Both the position numbers and the translations under genes were made by a program. Of a stretch of 64,000 nt of DNA, positions 33,520 through 44,015 are shown in pieces. Numbering within the stretch: position 1 is the first letter of the stretch; every line of letters starts with the position of its first letter. The stretch covers positions 372,001 through 436,000 of the forward strand of contig NZ_VEGH01000001.1 in assembly GCF_007679345.1 (NCBI RefSeq), written 5' to 3'. A model generated the notes under the pieces. The model did not search any database. It was not told the DNA's origin and saw nothing but the letters and a program-made list of their open reading frames with translations. This DNA comes from Cellulosimicrobium cellulans. Lineage in GTDB: Bacteria > Actinomycetota > Actinomycetes > Actinomycetales > Cellulomonadaceae.

Positions 33520-34824
33520 TCAGCTCGGCTTCTCGGCGCCGGGCCGCGCGTAGTACCACCAGGTGAGCGCCGTGCACAGGGCGAAGTACACGACGCAGCC
33601 GATGAAGAAGGTCCGCGGCGCCATCATCGACAGCGCGATGCCGACCAGGAACGGCCCGAAGGCCGCGATGGAGGCGGTGAACCCGATGACGCCGCCGGCC
33701 TGCCGCTTGGGGAAGATCATCGGCATCTGCTTGAACGTGCCGGCGTTGCCCATCCCCGCGAAGAAGAAGATCGCGAGCATGCCGAGCAGCAGCCCGGTGA
33801 ACTGGCCCCGGTCCGTCGGCGACAGGTAGAACACGGTGACCACGGTGCTCACGGTCATGCCGATCCCGGACACCAGCGTGAAGACGGCGCCGCCGTACCG
33901 GTCGCACAGCGGACCGAGCGCCGCCCGTACCACGGAGCCGATCAGCGGCCCGAGGAACGCGAACGCCAGCGGGTCGGGCGGGTTGTCGAAGCCGCCGTAC
34001 TCGTTGGTGATGATCAGCCCGAACTGCGCCGCGAACCCGCTGAAGGCGCCGAACGTCATCAGGTAGATCGCGGTCATCACCCAGGTGTGCTTCTCCCGGA
34101 AGATGTCCAGCTGCTGGCGGATGTTCGCCTGGACCGGGACCCGGCGCAGCAGCACCGCGGCCAGCACGCCGCCGAGCACCACCCACGGCACCAGCACGAG
34201 CCCGGCGTTGTGCAGCCAGAGGTCCTCGCCGCTGCTGGTCTGCTGCGGCGTCAGCGCCGCGGTCCCGAGCAGGCCGAAGCCCACCACCCAGGGCGTGAGG
34301 AACTGGATGAGGCTCACGCCGAAGTTGCCGATGCCGGCCTGCAGGCCCAGGGCGGTGCCGGACAGGCGCTTGGGGAAGAAGTAGCTGGTCGAGGGCATGA
34401 AGCCCGAGAACGCACCGCCGCCGATGCCGGCCGCGGCCGCCAGGAAGATCAGCACCCAGTACGGCGTGGTCGCGTCCCGGACCGCGATGGTCCAGCCCAG
34501 CATCGGCATCAGCATCAGCGTGGCCGTGCCGCCGACGAGCGTCCGGGTGCCGACGATCGGCGGCAGGAACATGTAGACCATGCGCATGAGGCCGCCCGCG
34601 AGCCCGGGCACGGCGACCAGCCAGTAGAGCTGCCCCTTGGTCAGGTCGAAGCCGATGTCGTTCAGCCGCGGGGCGATGGCGCTGACCAGGTACCAGACGC
34701 AGAACGCGAGCGTGAGGTTGTACGTGGTCACCCACAGCGTCCGCCACGCGAACCGCCGGTCCCAGGTCTCCTCGCGCTCCGGGTCCCACCGCGCGAGGTC
34801 CACCCGCGGATCGAAACGGCTCAT
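33520..34824 (-). CDS. narK: Nitrate/nitrite transporter (NarK-type MFS)
   Basis: A 434-residue MFS protein with about 12 membrane segments. Nitrate signatures are GIGGGAFSGFMPSTSYFFPK and FAGMGNAGTFKQMPMIFPK, with conserved Arg in GGLMRMVYMFLPP. It imports nitrate and/or exports nitrite. ATG at 34824 (MSRFDPRVDLARWDPE). It is the first gene of the nar transcript. A Crp/Fnr-type palindrome lies about 120 nt upstream. Confidence 0.93.
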   Translation of the reverse strand: MSRFDPRVDLARWDPEREETWDRRFAWRTLWVTTYNLTLAFCVWYLVSAIAPRLNDIGFDLTKGQLYWLVAVPGLAGGLMRMVYMFLPPIVGTRTLVGGTATLMLMPMLGWTIAVRDATTPYWVLIFLAAAAGIGGGAFSGFMPSTSYFFPKRLSGTALGLQAGIGNFGVSLIQFLTPWVVGFGLLGTAALTPQQTSSGEDLWLHNAGLVLVPWVVLGGVLAAVLLRRVPVQANIRQQLDIFREKHTWVMTAIYLMTFGAFSGFAAQFGLIITNEYGGFDNPPDPLAFAFLGPLIGSVVRAALGPLCDRYGGAVFTLVSGIGMTVSTVVTVFYLSPTDRGQFTGLLLGMLAIFFFAGMGNAGTFKQMPMIFPKRQAGGVIGFTASIAAFGPFLVGIALSMMAPRTFFIGCVVYFALCTALTWWYYARPGAEKPS

Positions 34825-34881
34825 GCGGACTCCCTCGCCTCGCCGGCGGTGCCTCCTCGCACCGCCGTACCCCTGCCGGCC

Positions 34882-34960
34882 AGTCAACCGAGCGCGCCCG
34901 CCGGGACCAACCCGGGATCGCCGTGACAAATCCTGACCCGCGGGTGTGACGCACGTCTCA
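34882..34960 (-). promoter_or_regulatory. narK upstream region with Crp/Fnr-like palindrome
   Basis: TGTGACGCACGTCTCA at 34945-34960 is one mismatch from the Crp/GlxR consensus TGTGA-N6-TCACA. TTGACT on the minus strand (34882-34887) could be a -35 element. Together they lie in the 145-nt gap between the regulator gene and narK. Control of nitrate respiration by a Crp-family protein is known in other actinobacteria; here it is inference. Confidence 0.45.
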
Positions 34961-34969
34961 CGGCCGAGG

Positions 34970-35614
34970 CTAGCGGGTGCCGGCCCCCGGGGCAGGGCCA
35001 TCGTCGGGATCCGGTGCCGCGGACCGCACCACGAGGTGCAGCCGGCACCGGTCCGGACCCACGAACGGCTCCAGGCGCTCGGCCGCGAGCGGGCCGCCCG
35101 TGGACGCGAGCACCCCGCGGACCAGCTCCAGGTGCACCCCGCAGACCTCGGCGGGGTGTGCGCGGGCGAGGTCCGCGAACGGGCAGCGGTGCAGCCCGAC
35201 GGCGAGCGGCTCCGGCTCCACGACCGGGTCGAGCCCGACCTCCTCGAGATGCACCTCCAGGGCCGCGAACTGGGGCCGGCAGTCCTCCGGGACGGAGCCC
35301 GCGGCCCCGCCGCCCGCGTCCGCGAGCAGCCGCGCCCGCAGCCGCTCGTCCAGGCCCGCGCCCGCCGGGCGGGCCGAGCAGCGGTACAGCACGCGCGGCC
35401 GGCCCCGGGTGGTCCGGCGCTCCGTGGACCGCTCGACGAAGCCCGACGCCGCCAGCCGCTCCAGGTGCTCCCGCGCGGTGTTGACGTGCACCCCGGCCTC
35501 GCGGGCCAGCTCCTCCACCGCCACGTCGCCACCCGCGCGCTGCAGCAGGTGCAGCAGCAGCACCCGGCTCCGGGAGCCGAGCGCGGTGGCGGCGGGAGCG
35601 GGACGGGCCGGCAT
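34970..35614 (-). CDS. SufR-like HTH regulator with three-Cys Fe-S motif, 214 aa
   Basis: An N-terminal winged HTH ([23 protein letters not shown], in part, then [16 protein letters not shown]) is ArsR/SufR-like. The C-terminal half holds Cys144 (HRCPF), Cys158 (EVCGVH) and Cys190 (DRCRLH), spaced much like the [Fe-S] ligands of SufR. It is thus probably an iron-sulfur sensor of O2, NO or Fe-S status. It lies upstream of narK on the same strand and diverges from moaB, which points to control of nitrate respiration and/or cofactor synthesis. TAG stop at 34970. Confidence 0.75.
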   Translation of the reverse strand: MPARPAPAATALGSRSRVLLLHLLQRAGGDVAVEELAREAGVHVNTAREHLERLAASGFVERSTERRTTRGRPRVLYRCSARPAGAGLDERLRARLLADAGGGAAGSVPEDCRPQFAALEVHLEEVGLDPVVEPEPLAVGLHRCPFADLARAHPAEVCGVHLELVRGVLASTGGPLAAERLEPFVGPDRCRLHLVVRSAAPDPDDGPAPGAGTR

Positions 35615-35779
35615 GGCGCCGAGTATCACGCCGACCGGTCCGGCGGTCCACCCCCGGATCCCGGTGCCGGCCGGGCCCGTCTTTTCCACGGCAGGGACGG
35701 CTGGTCGGCCGCCGCCCCCGCGGGTAGCGTCGCGAGGGCGGCGACGGCGCCGCGCCGGACCAGGACCCACGGGGGGACG

Positions 35780-36319
35780 ATGCTGCACGGCGAGGTGGCG
35801 GGGCACGCGGCGCACGGGGACCGGACGGTCGCCGGCCCGGTCGGCCGCGCCGCCGTCGTGGTCGCCTCGGACCGGTGCGCGCGCGGCGAGGCGACGGACC
35901 GCTCGGGCCCGCTCGCCGCGGACCTGCTGCGCGCCGCCGGGCTCGACGTCGGGGAACCGGTCGTGGTGCCGGACGGCGCCGGCTCCGTGGGCGCCGCGCT
36001 GCGGGCCGCGGTGACCGGTGGCGCGCGGGTCGTGGTGACCAGCGGCGGCACCGGCGTCGGGCCCCGGGACGCCACGCCGGAGGGCACGCGGCCGCTGCTG
36101 GCCCGCGAGCTGCCCGGCCTCGCCGAGGCGCTCCGCCGGCACGGCGAGGGGCACGTCGCCACCGCGGTGCTGTCCCGCGGCCTGGCGGGCGTGACCGCCG
36201 AGGGCGCGCTCGTCGTCAACCTGCCCGGCAGCCCCGCCGGGGTCCGGCAGGGCCTGGAGGTGCTGGTGCCGCTGCTCGCCCACCTGCTCGACCAGCTCGA
36301 CGGAGGAGCGCACGGATGA
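35780..36319 (+). CDS. moaB: Molybdenum cofactor protein MoaB/Mog (molybdopterin adenylyltransferase fold)
   Basis: 179 residues of the MogA/MoaB fold: [21 protein letters not shown], then [20 protein letters not shown] and [18 protein letters not shown] are family signatures. It adenylates molybdopterin before Mo insertion. ATG at 35780, preceded by GGGGGGACG. The next gene starts at its stop (ATGA). It opens the rightward moaB-moaE-moaA unit, and the promoter lies in the 165 nt shared with the divergent SufR-like regulator. Confidence 0.9.
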   Translation: MLHGEVAGHAAHGDRTVAGPVGRAAVVVASDRCARGEATDRSGPLAADLLRAAGLDVGEPVVVPDGAGSVGAALRAAVTGGARVVVTSGGTGVGPRDATPEGTRPLLARELPGLAEALRRHGEGHVATAVLSRGLAGVTAEGALVVNLPGSPAGVRQGLEVLVPLLAHLLDQLDGGAHG

Positions 36320-36735
36320 TCCACGCCCGGCTGACGACCGACCCGCTCGACCTGGCCGCGCACGTGGCGGTCCTGGACGACCCGCGGTCCGGCGCCGTCG
36401 CGACGTTCGTCGGCCGGGTCCGCGACCACGACCCCGACGCCGAGGGCCCGGTGGTCGCGCTGGAGTACTCGGCGCACCCGGACGCCGAGGCGGTGCTCGC
36501 CCGGATCGCGGCCGAGGTCGCCCGCGACCCCGACGTGCTCGGCGTGGCCGTGTCGCACCGGGTCGGCCGGCTGGACGTCGGGGGCACCGCGATCGTCGCC
36601 GCGGTCAGCACCGCGCACCGCGCGCCGGCGTTCGACGCGTGCCGGACCCTGGTCGAGCGGGTCAAGGCCGAGCTGCCCGTGTGGAAGCGGCAGCTGCTCG
36701 CCGACGGGTCGCACGTCTGGGTGGGGTCCGCGTGA
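36316..36735 (+). CDS. moaE: Molybdopterin synthase catalytic subunit
   Basis: 139 residues. [26 protein letters not shown], then [20 protein letters not shown] with the conserved catalytic Lys pair mark MoaE, which converts cPMP to molybdopterin with thiocarboxylated MoaD. ATG overlaps moaB (ATGA) and the stop overlaps moaA (GTGA). Confidence 0.94.
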   Translation: MIHARLTTDPLDLAAHVAVLDDPRSGAVATFVGRVRDHDPDAEGPVVALEYSAHPDAEAVLARIAAEVARDPDVLGVAVSHRVGRLDVGGTAIVAAVSTAHRAPAFDACRTLVERVKAELPVWKRQLLADGSHVWVGSA

Positions 36736-37760
36736 CCGGGGGGCAGGAGGCTGCCGCCGGCGGCGCCGCACCGCTGGTCGACCGGTTCGGCCGGGTGCAC
36801 CGCGACCTGCGGATCTCGCTGACCGACCGGTGCTCGCTGCGCTGCACGTACTGCATGCCGGCGGAGGGCGTCCCCTGGCTCGCGGGCGCGACGATGCTGA
36901 GCACGGACGAGATCGTCCGGGTCGCCTCGGTCGCGGTCGGGCTCGGGGTCCGGGAGGTGCGGCTGACGGGTGGCGAGCCGCTGCTCCGGCCGGACGTGGT
37001 GGACGTGGTGCGCCGCATCGCCGCCCTGCGCGGCGCCGACGGCCCGCCCGAGGTGTCGGTGACGACCAACGCCCTGCGCCTGCCCGGGCTCGCGGCACCG
37101 CTCGCCGACGCCGGGCTCGCCCGGGTCAACATCAGCGTCGACACCCTGGACCGGGAGCGGTTCGCCCGGCTGACGCGCCGGGACCGGCTGCCGCAGGTGC
37201 TCGCGGGGATCGCCGCGGCGGACGCGGCCGGCCTGCACCCGGTCAAGCTCAACGCCGTCGCCATGCGCGGGGTCAACGACGACGAGGTGGTCGCGCTCAC
37301 GGAGTTCGCCGTCGAGCGCGGCTACGAGATGCGCTTCATCGAGCAGATGCCGCTCGACGCCGGGCACACCTGGGACCGCACGGAGATGGTGACCCAGGCG
37401 GAGATCCTCGCCGCACTGCGGACCCGGTTCACGCTGACCGAGGTCCCCGGGCGGGGTGCGGCGCCCGCCGAGCGCTGGCTGGTCGACGGCGGACCCGCGA
37501 CCGTCGGGGTCATCGCCTCGGTCACGGCGCCGTTCTGCGGGTCCTGCGACCGGGTCCGGCTCACCGCCGACGGCCAGCTGCGGGCGTGCCTGTTCGCGCG
37601 GACCGAGACGGACCTGCGCGGTCTGCTGCGGTCGGGGGCGGACGACGCCGCGCTGGCGGAGGCGTTCCGGGCCTGCCTCGCCGGGAAGCGCGCGGGCCAC
37701 GACATCGACGACCCGGGGTTCCTGCAGCCCGACCGGCCGATGAGCGCGATCGGCGGCTGA
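36732..37760 (+). CDS. moaA: GTP 3',8-cyclase (radical SAM)
   Basis: 342 residues. The radical-SAM motif CSLRCTYC (Cys34, Cys38, Cys41) and the C-terminal cluster CGSCDRVRLTADGQLRACLF are present, as is the C-terminal Gly-Gly (SAIGG) needed for activity. It makes the first step of molybdopterin synthesis with MoaC. GTG start overlaps moaE. It ends 4 nt from the convergent moaD stop. Confidence 0.95.
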   Translation: MTGGQEAAAGGAAPLVDRFGRVHRDLRISLTDRCSLRCTYCMPAEGVPWLAGATMLSTDEIVRVASVAVGLGVREVRLTGGEPLLRPDVVDVVRRIAALRGADGPPEVSVTTNALRLPGLAAPLADAGLARVNISVDTLDRERFARLTRRDRLPQVLAGIAAADAAGLHPVKLNAVAMRGVNDDEVVALTEFAVERGYEMRFIEQMPLDAGHTWDRTEMVTQAEILAALRTRFTLTEVPGRGAAPAERWLVDGGPATVGVIASVTAPFCGSCDRVRLTADGQLRACLFARTETDLRGLLRSGADDAALAEAFRACLAGKRAGHDIDDPGFLQPDRPMSAIGG

Positions 37761-37764
37761 CGCC

Positions 37765-38004
37765 TCAGCCGCCCGCGAACGGCGGCAGCACATCCACCCG
37801 GCCGCCGGGCGGCACGGCGCCGGCCGGGACGTCGAGGCGCTGCCCCTCGTGCAGCAGCGCGCACCGGTCGAGCACGCGCTCGAGACCGGCGCCGTGCCGG
37901 GCCGCGAGCGCCGCGCGCAGCTCGCCGGCGGTGCCGGCCCCCACCTGCTCTGTGACGGTGCCGGCGGCCTCGGCGGCGGCCGCGAAGGAGCGCACGGTGA
38001 TCAC
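37765..38004 (-). CDS. moaD: Molybdopterin synthase sulfur carrier
   Basis: 79-residue beta-grasp protein ending in VDVLPPFAGG. The terminal GG is the site of adenylation and thiocarboxylation by MoeZ. GTG start at 38004 (VITVRSFAAAAE) overlaps the upstream stop (GTGA). It is the last gene of the long leftward cofactor operon. Confidence 0.92.
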   Translation of the reverse strand: MITVRSFAAAAEAAGTVTEQVGAGTAGELRAALAARHGAGLERVLDRCALLHEGQRLDVPAGAVPPGGRVDVLPPFAGG

Positions 38005-38291
38005 GGCGTCCCCGTCCCCTGCTCCTCGCGCCACGACCGAGCCGCAGCGCCGAGCCGGTCGAGCACCTGGTCCAGCGCCGCGCGGTCGCCCGAGCCGGCA
38101 CCCACCGCGTAGCCCGCGAGGAAGCCGGTCAGCGGCACCGCGGGCCGGCCCACGCCGTGCGCCACGTCCCGCGCCAGGTCGAGCAGCCGGTCCACGTCGA
38201 CCGCGGACGGATCGACGCCGAGGTCAGCCGCCTGCGCGGCGACCCAGCGCTGCAGGTCCTCACCGGCCGGCTCCTGCTGGTCCCCGCTCAT
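38001..38291 (-). CDS. DUF6457-type small protein in the Mo cofactor operon
   Basis: 96 residues, helical. LQRWVAAQAADLGVDPSAVD and PAVPLTGFLAGYAVG resemble the DUF6457 proteins found beside mobA in actinobacteria. No catalytic motif is visible. It overlaps mobA (ATGA) and moaD (GTGA), so it is made together with them; a helper role in cofactor maturation is inferred from context. Confidence 0.75.
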   Translation of the reverse strand: MSGDQQEPAGEDLQRWVAAQAADLGVDPSAVDVDRLLDLARDVAHGVGRPAVPLTGFLAGYAVGAGSGDRAALDQVLDRLGAAARSWREEQGTGTP

Positions 38292-38929
38292 CCGGTCCCC
38301 TCCCCCGCTCCCGGCCGGCCCGGCGGCCCGGCCTGCGTCAGCGACCGCTCCAGCGCGGCCACCGCCTCCCACGTGTCGGCGTCGCGCGCCGCCTCCGCCG
38401 AGCCCGGCAGCCCGACCAGCCGCAGCCCGGCGACCAGGCGCCGCACGGAGCAGCCGTGCACCCCGCCGTCCGCCTCCCGCGCCGCGACCGCCGCCCGCAG
38501 CGGAGCGGCCCGGTAGACGGCGGCCAGCGGCTGCGGGTGGCCCTCGTCGTCGACCAGGACCGCGCCGTCGGCCGCCGGGTCCGCGTCCAGCAGGTCCCGC
38601 AGCGCCGGCACCGCCGCGGCGGCGAGCGGCATGTCGCAGGCGAGCACCAGCACCCGGTCCGCCGGCGGCGGGCCGGCGGCGTCGAGCGACCGCAGCCCGG
38701 CCGCCACCCCCGCGGCGGGTCCGCCGGCCGGCGGGTCCTCGAGGGTGGTGGCGACGCCCGGGCGCGCGAGCGACGGCGGCCCGACCACCACCACGCGGCG
38801 CGCGCCGGCGGTCGCGTCCAGCGCCCGGTCGAGCAGCGTCCGCCCGCCCAGCAGCACCTCCGCCTTGACCACGCCGCCGAGCCGGAGCCCCTGCCCGCCG
38901 GCCAGCACCAGCGCGTCGAGCACCGTCAC
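38288..38929 (-). CDS. mobA: Molybdenum cofactor guanylyltransferase-like NTP transferase
   Basis: 213 residues with the nucleotidyltransferase signature LVLAGGQGLRLGG and Lys22, and the metal-binding Asp99 in VLACDMP. DDEGHPQPLAAVY is the MobA middle motif. It should attach GMP to Mo-MPT, giving the bis-MGD that NarG needs. GTG start at 38929 overlaps the moaC stop. Confidence 0.88.
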   Translation of the reverse strand: MTVLDALVLAGGQGLRLGGVVKAEVLLGGRTLLDRALDATAGARRVVVVGPPSLARPGVATTLEDPPAGGPAAGVAAGLRSLDAAGPPPADRVLVLACDMPLAAAAVPALRDLLDADPAADGAVLVDDEGHPQPLAAVYRAAPLRAAVAAREADGGVHGCSVRRLVAGLRLVGLPGSAEAARDADTWEAVAALERSLTQAGPPGRPGAGEGTG

Positions 38930-39405
38930 GGGCCCTCCCGGCGCCAGTCGCCGGACCGGCCGCCGGACTTCGCGACCACCCGGACACCCTCGATCGAGAC
39001 GCCCCGGTCAAGGCCCTTCACCATGTCGACGACCGCGAGCGCGGCGACCGACACCGCGGTCAGCGCCTCCATCTCCACGCCGGTGCGGTCGGCGGTCCGG
39101 ACGGTCGCGGTCAGGTCGACCCCCTCGTCGGTGACCTCCAGGTCGACCACCACGCCGTGCACGCCGATGACGTGCGCGAGCGGCAGCAGCGCGGGGGTGC
39201 GCTTCGCCGCCGCGATGCCCGCGACCCGCGCGACCGCGAGGACGTCGCCCTTGGGCACGTCGCCGGACCGCAGCGCCGCGACCACGTGCGCCGGGCAGCG
39301 CACGTGCCCCTCGGCCGTCGCCGTGCGGACGGTCGGCTGCTTGGCGGTGACGTCGACCATCCGCGCGCGCCCGGCGTGGTCGAGGTGGGTGAAGGGCTGC
39401 GTCAC
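38926..39405 (-). CDS. moaC: Cyclic pyranopterin monophosphate synthase
   Basis: 159 residues. ARMVDVTAKQPTVRTATAEG, PLAHVIGVHGV and GVEMEALTAVSVAALAVVDM with KGLDRG are the MoaC core, including the active-site His and Lys. It works after MoaA. GTG start at 39405 overlaps moeA (GTGA). Confidence 0.95.
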   Translation of the reverse strand: MTQPFTHLDHAGRARMVDVTAKQPTVRTATAEGHVRCPAHVVAALRSGDVPKGDVLAVARVAGIAAAKRTPALLPLAHVIGVHGVVVDLEVTDEGVDLTATVRTADRTGVEMEALTAVSVAALAVVDMVKGLDRGVSIEGVRVVAKSGGRSGDWRREGP

Positions 39406-40616
39406 GTGTCCGTCCTCAGGATGCGCAGGGGGGCGCCGCGCTCCACGGCGCCGGAGCCCGCCGGCACGACGGCCAGCCCGTCCGACCCTGCCAGACCGGC
39501 CACGAGGTGGGAACCCGACCCCCCGGGGGCGGCCCGGCGGGCGCGCAGTGCTCCCCCGTCCCCGGTCAGGGCCACCGGCATGTACTGGTCGCGGCCCGCC
39601 GGCGGCGTCCACGCGTCGTCGGCCACGGCCACGACCTCGGGGCGGCCGCTGCCCGTCAGCCCCCGCAGCCGGCGGACCACCGGGCGGACGAACAGCTCCG
39701 CCGACACGTGCGCGCTGACCGGGTTGCCGGGCAGGCAGAGCACCGGCGTCCCGTCCGCGAGCCGGCCCGCGCCCTGCGGCTTGCCCGGCTGCATCGCGAC
39801 GGGCCCGAACACGACGCCCTGCCCGCGCAGCAGCTCCTTCACCACGTCGTAGGCGCCGGCGGACACCCCACCCGAGGTGACGACCAGGTCGGCGTCGGCG
39901 GCCACCTCGCGCAGGACGTCCGCGAGCCGCGCCGGGTCGTCCGGCACCGAGCCGACGCGCACCACGTCCGCGCCGGCGGCGGCGACCGCCGCGGCGAGCA
40001 GCACGGAGTTCGAGTCGGGCAGCTGGCCGTGCGCCAGCGCGCTCCCCGCCGGGACGAGCTCCGAGCCGGTGGACAGCACCGCGACCCGCGGGCGCCGGTG
40101 CACGCGGACGGCGCCGGCGTTCACCGCGGCGGCCGCCGCGACCTGCGCCGGCCCGAGCAGCGTGCCCGCGCGCAGCACCAGGTCGCCCGCGGCGACGTCC
40201 TCGCCCGCACGCCGGATGTGCGCGCCCGGCGCGGGCGCCCGGTCGATCCGGACGGTCGCCGTGCCGCCGTCGGTGTGCTCGACGGGCACGACCGCGTCCG
40301 CGCCCGCCGGGACCGGGGCACCGGTCATGATCCGCGCCGCCGTGCCGGCCTCGACCCGCGGGCGACGGGGCGTCCCGGCGGGCAGGTCCGCCACGACGGG
40401 CAGCGCGACCGGGCGGTCCGGCGCCGCGTCCGCGACGTCCGCCCGGCGCACCGCGTAGCCGTCCATCGCGGAGTTGTCCCAGCGCGGCAGGAGCTCCGGG
40501 GCGTGCAGGTCGACGGCGAGCACGTGGCCGGCGGCGGCGGCCGGGGCGAGGTCGACCACCGGCAGGGGCGCGACCAGCTCGAGCACGGCCGCGAGGTGGT
40601 CGGCGACGGCGCGCAT
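39402..40616 (-). CDS. moeA: Molybdopterin molybdenumtransferase
   Basis: 404 residues. LPRWDNSAMDGYAVR, GAPVPAGADAVVPVE, VVTSGGVSAGAYDVVKE and CLPGNPVSAHVS are all MoeA hallmarks. It inserts molybdate into adenylated molybdopterin. ATG at 40616. A 148-nt gap separates it from moeZ, so a secondary promoter is possible. Confidence 0.95.
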   Translation of the reverse strand: MRAVADHLAAVLELVAPLPVVDLAPAAAAGHVLAVDLHAPELLPRWDNSAMDGYAVRRADVADAAPDRPVALPVVADLPAGTPRRPRVEAGTAARIMTGAPVPAGADAVVPVEHTDGGTATVRIDRAPAPGAHIRRAGEDVAAGDLVLRAGTLLGPAQVAAAAAVNAGAVRVHRRPRVAVLSTGSELVPAGSALAHGQLPDSNSVLLAAAVAAAGADVVRVGSVPDDPARLADVLREVAADADLVVTSGGVSAGAYDVVKELLRGQGVVFGPVAMQPGKPQGAGRLADGTPVLCLPGNPVSAHVSAELFVRPVVRRLRGLTGSGRPEVVAVADDAWTPPAGRDQYMPVALTGDGGALRARRAAPGGSGSHLVAGLAGSDGLAVVPAGSGAVERGAPLRILRTDT

Positions 40617-40764
40617 CAGCCGGCCCGCCCCGGGCCGGTCCGTCCGGGCGCGTGCGGCGTGCTGGTCACCGGTCCTCCCCGTCGTCGTGGTCGTCCGGCC
40701 CGCCGTGCGCGCCGCCCCCCGATGTCTACCGCGCCGGGACCGCGCGCCGCACCCCCGGTCGCCG

Positions 40765-41955
40765 TCAATAACGCGCGAGCGTCGGGTCGACCTGGTCGAC
40801 CCAGCCGAGCACGCCGCCGTCCAGGTGCGCGACGTCGGCCCGCCCGGCCTCCAGCAGCGCGAGCGCCGCCTGCTCCGAGCGGACCCCGCTGCGGCACAGC
40901 ACGACGACCGGCCGGTCCGCCGGCACCGCGTCGAGGCCCGACCCGTCCAGCACGCGGGCGAGCGGCACGTGGACCGCGCCCGGGAGGGCCACCACGTCGA
41001 GCTCGGCGGCCTCCCGGACGTCCAGCAGCGTGAACGGCTCGGCGCCCCGGGCGCGGCGGTCGAGCATGGCGGCCAGCTCGCGGGGGGCGACGAGCGGGAC
41101 GGGGGCGGGCGCGGGGGCGGCGGGAGGCGTGGCGGCGGGGGTCGGGGCGGCCGCCGCCGGGCGACCGGCCGGGACCGCTCGCGCCCGCACCGGGATCTCC
41201 GACCAGCGCGCCGCGAGCGCGTCGAGGACGAGCACGCGCCCGAGCAGGGGCCGGCCGACCCCGGTCACCAGCTTCACCACCTCGGTCGCCATCAGGCTCC
41301 CGACCTGCCCGCACATCGCGCCGAGCACGCCGCCCTCCGCGCAGGACGGCACGGTGCCCGGGTCCGGCGGCTCGGGGAACAGGTCCCGCAGACCGACCCC
41401 CGGCACCCCGGCCGGCGGTGCGGACCAGAACACGCTCACCTGCGCGTCGAACCGGAACACCGAGCCCCACACCTCCGGCAGCCCGAGCCGGCCGCACGCG
41501 TCCGCGACCAGGTAGCGGGTCGGGAAGTTGTCGGTGCCGTCGACCACCACGTCGTAGTCCGCGAGCAGGTCGACCGTGCCGGCGTCGAGGCGCACCTGGT
41601 GCCGCACGACGCGCACGTCCGGGTCGAGCCGGTGCACCGCCTCGGCGGCGCTGTCCACCTTGCGCCGCCCCACGTCCGCGACCCCGTGCACGACCTGGCG
41701 CTGCAGGTTGGACAGCTCGACGTCGTCCGCGTCGACCACGCCGATCGTGCCCACGCCCGCCGCGGCGAGGTACTGCAGCACCGGCGCGCCCAGCCCGCCC
41801 GCGCCGACCACGCACACGCGGGCGGCGCGCAGCCGGCGCTGGCCGGTCTCGCCCAGGGCGGGCAGCAGCAGGTGCCGCGACCAGCGCTCGCGCTCGGCGG
41901 GCGTCAGCGGCGGCCCCGGCTCGACGAGCGGCGGCAGGGACGGGTCCGGCTCCAC
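40765..41955 (-). CDS. moeZ: MoeZ/MoeBR: adenylyltransferase-rhodanese fusion
   Basis: 396 residues. An E1-like adenylation domain (GAGGLGAPVLQYLAAAGV, DDVELSNLQRQVVHG, PSCAEGGVLG with the conserved Cys) is followed by a Pro/Ala linker and a C-terminal rhodanese domain with active-site CRSGVRS. It adenylates MoaD and delivers sulfur. The paired CxxC zinc site of E. coli MoeB is absent (GLRDLFPEPP), as in actinobacterial MoeZ. GTG start at 41955, 9 nt after modC. Confidence 0.92.
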   Translation of the reverse strand: MEPDPSLPPLVEPGPPLTPAERERWSRHLLLPALGETGQRRLRAARVCVVGAGGLGAPVLQYLAAAGVGTIGVVDADDVELSNLQRQVVHGVADVGRRKVDSAAEAVHRLDPDVRVVRHQVRLDAGTVDLLADYDVVVDGTDNFPTRYLVADACGRLGLPEVWGSVFRFDAQVSVFWSAPPAGVPGVGLRDLFPEPPDPGTVPSCAEGGVLGAMCGQVGSLMATEVVKLVTGVGRPLLGRVLVLDALAARWSEIPVRARAVPAGRPAAAAPTPAATPPAAPAPAPVPLVAPRELAAMLDRRARGAEPFTLLDVREAAELDVVALPGAVHVPLARVLDGSGLDAVPADRPVVVLCRSGVRSEQAALALLEAGRADVAHLDGGVLGWVDQVDPTLARY

Positions 41956-41964
41956 GGGGCCAGG

Positions 41965-43214
<1,250 letters not shown>

Positions 43215-43218
<4 letters not shown>

Positions 43219-44015
43219 GCCCGCACCCCGGTGAGCCAGCGGCCGCGCAGCGCGAGCAGGACGACGAGGCTCAGGGCGACCAGGACCAGCGACAGCGCGA
43301 CGGCGGCGTCAGGGTCGGTCTCCATCGTCAGGTAGATGGCCAGCGGCATCGTTCGGGTCGTGCCCGGGAAGTTGCCGGCGAACGTGATCGTCGCCCCGAA
43401 CTCCCCCAGCGCCCGCGCGAAGGCGAGGACCGCCCCGGACACGATCCCCGGCAGCGCCCGCGGCAGCGTGACCCGGCGCAGCACGTACCAGGGGCTCGCC
43501 CCGAACGTCGTCGCGGCCGCCTCCGTCCGGCCGTCGAGCCCGCGCAGCGTGCCCTCCACGGCGATGACCAGGAACGGCAGGGCCACGAACGTCTCGGCGA
43601 CGACCACCGCGGGCGTCGTGAACGGCAGCGTGACCCCGGTCCACCGGTCCAGCGGCTCCCCGAGCAGGCCCACCCGGCCCAGCAGCATCAGCAGCGCGAC
43701 GCCGCCGACCACCGGCGGCAGCACCAGCGGCACCGTCACCAGCGCGCGGACCACCCGGGCGAGCCAGCCCTCCGACCGCGCCAGCACCCACGCGAGCGGC
43801 ACCCCGAGCACCAGGCAGATCGCCGTCGCCGCCGTCGCGCAGCGCAGCGACAGCCACAGCGCCTCGACCACCGGCCCGGACGCGATCGTCGTCGCCATCC
43901 GCCCCCACGGCGCCCGGACCACCAGCGCCACGAACGGCAGGACGAGCAGCGCCACGGCGAGCACCGCGGGGACCAGCAGGCCGGCCGGCGCGCGGGGGCG
44001 GGTGCGGGCGCGCAT
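43215..44015 (-). CDS. modB: Molybdate ABC transporter permease
   Basis: 266 residues with six membrane segments. The ABC-coupling EAA loop is GRTEAAATTFGASPWYVLRR and ARALGEFGATITFAGN is the ModB/CysT signature. ATG at 44015 overlaps the modA stop (TGATG), and its own stop overlaps modC. Confidence 0.93.
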
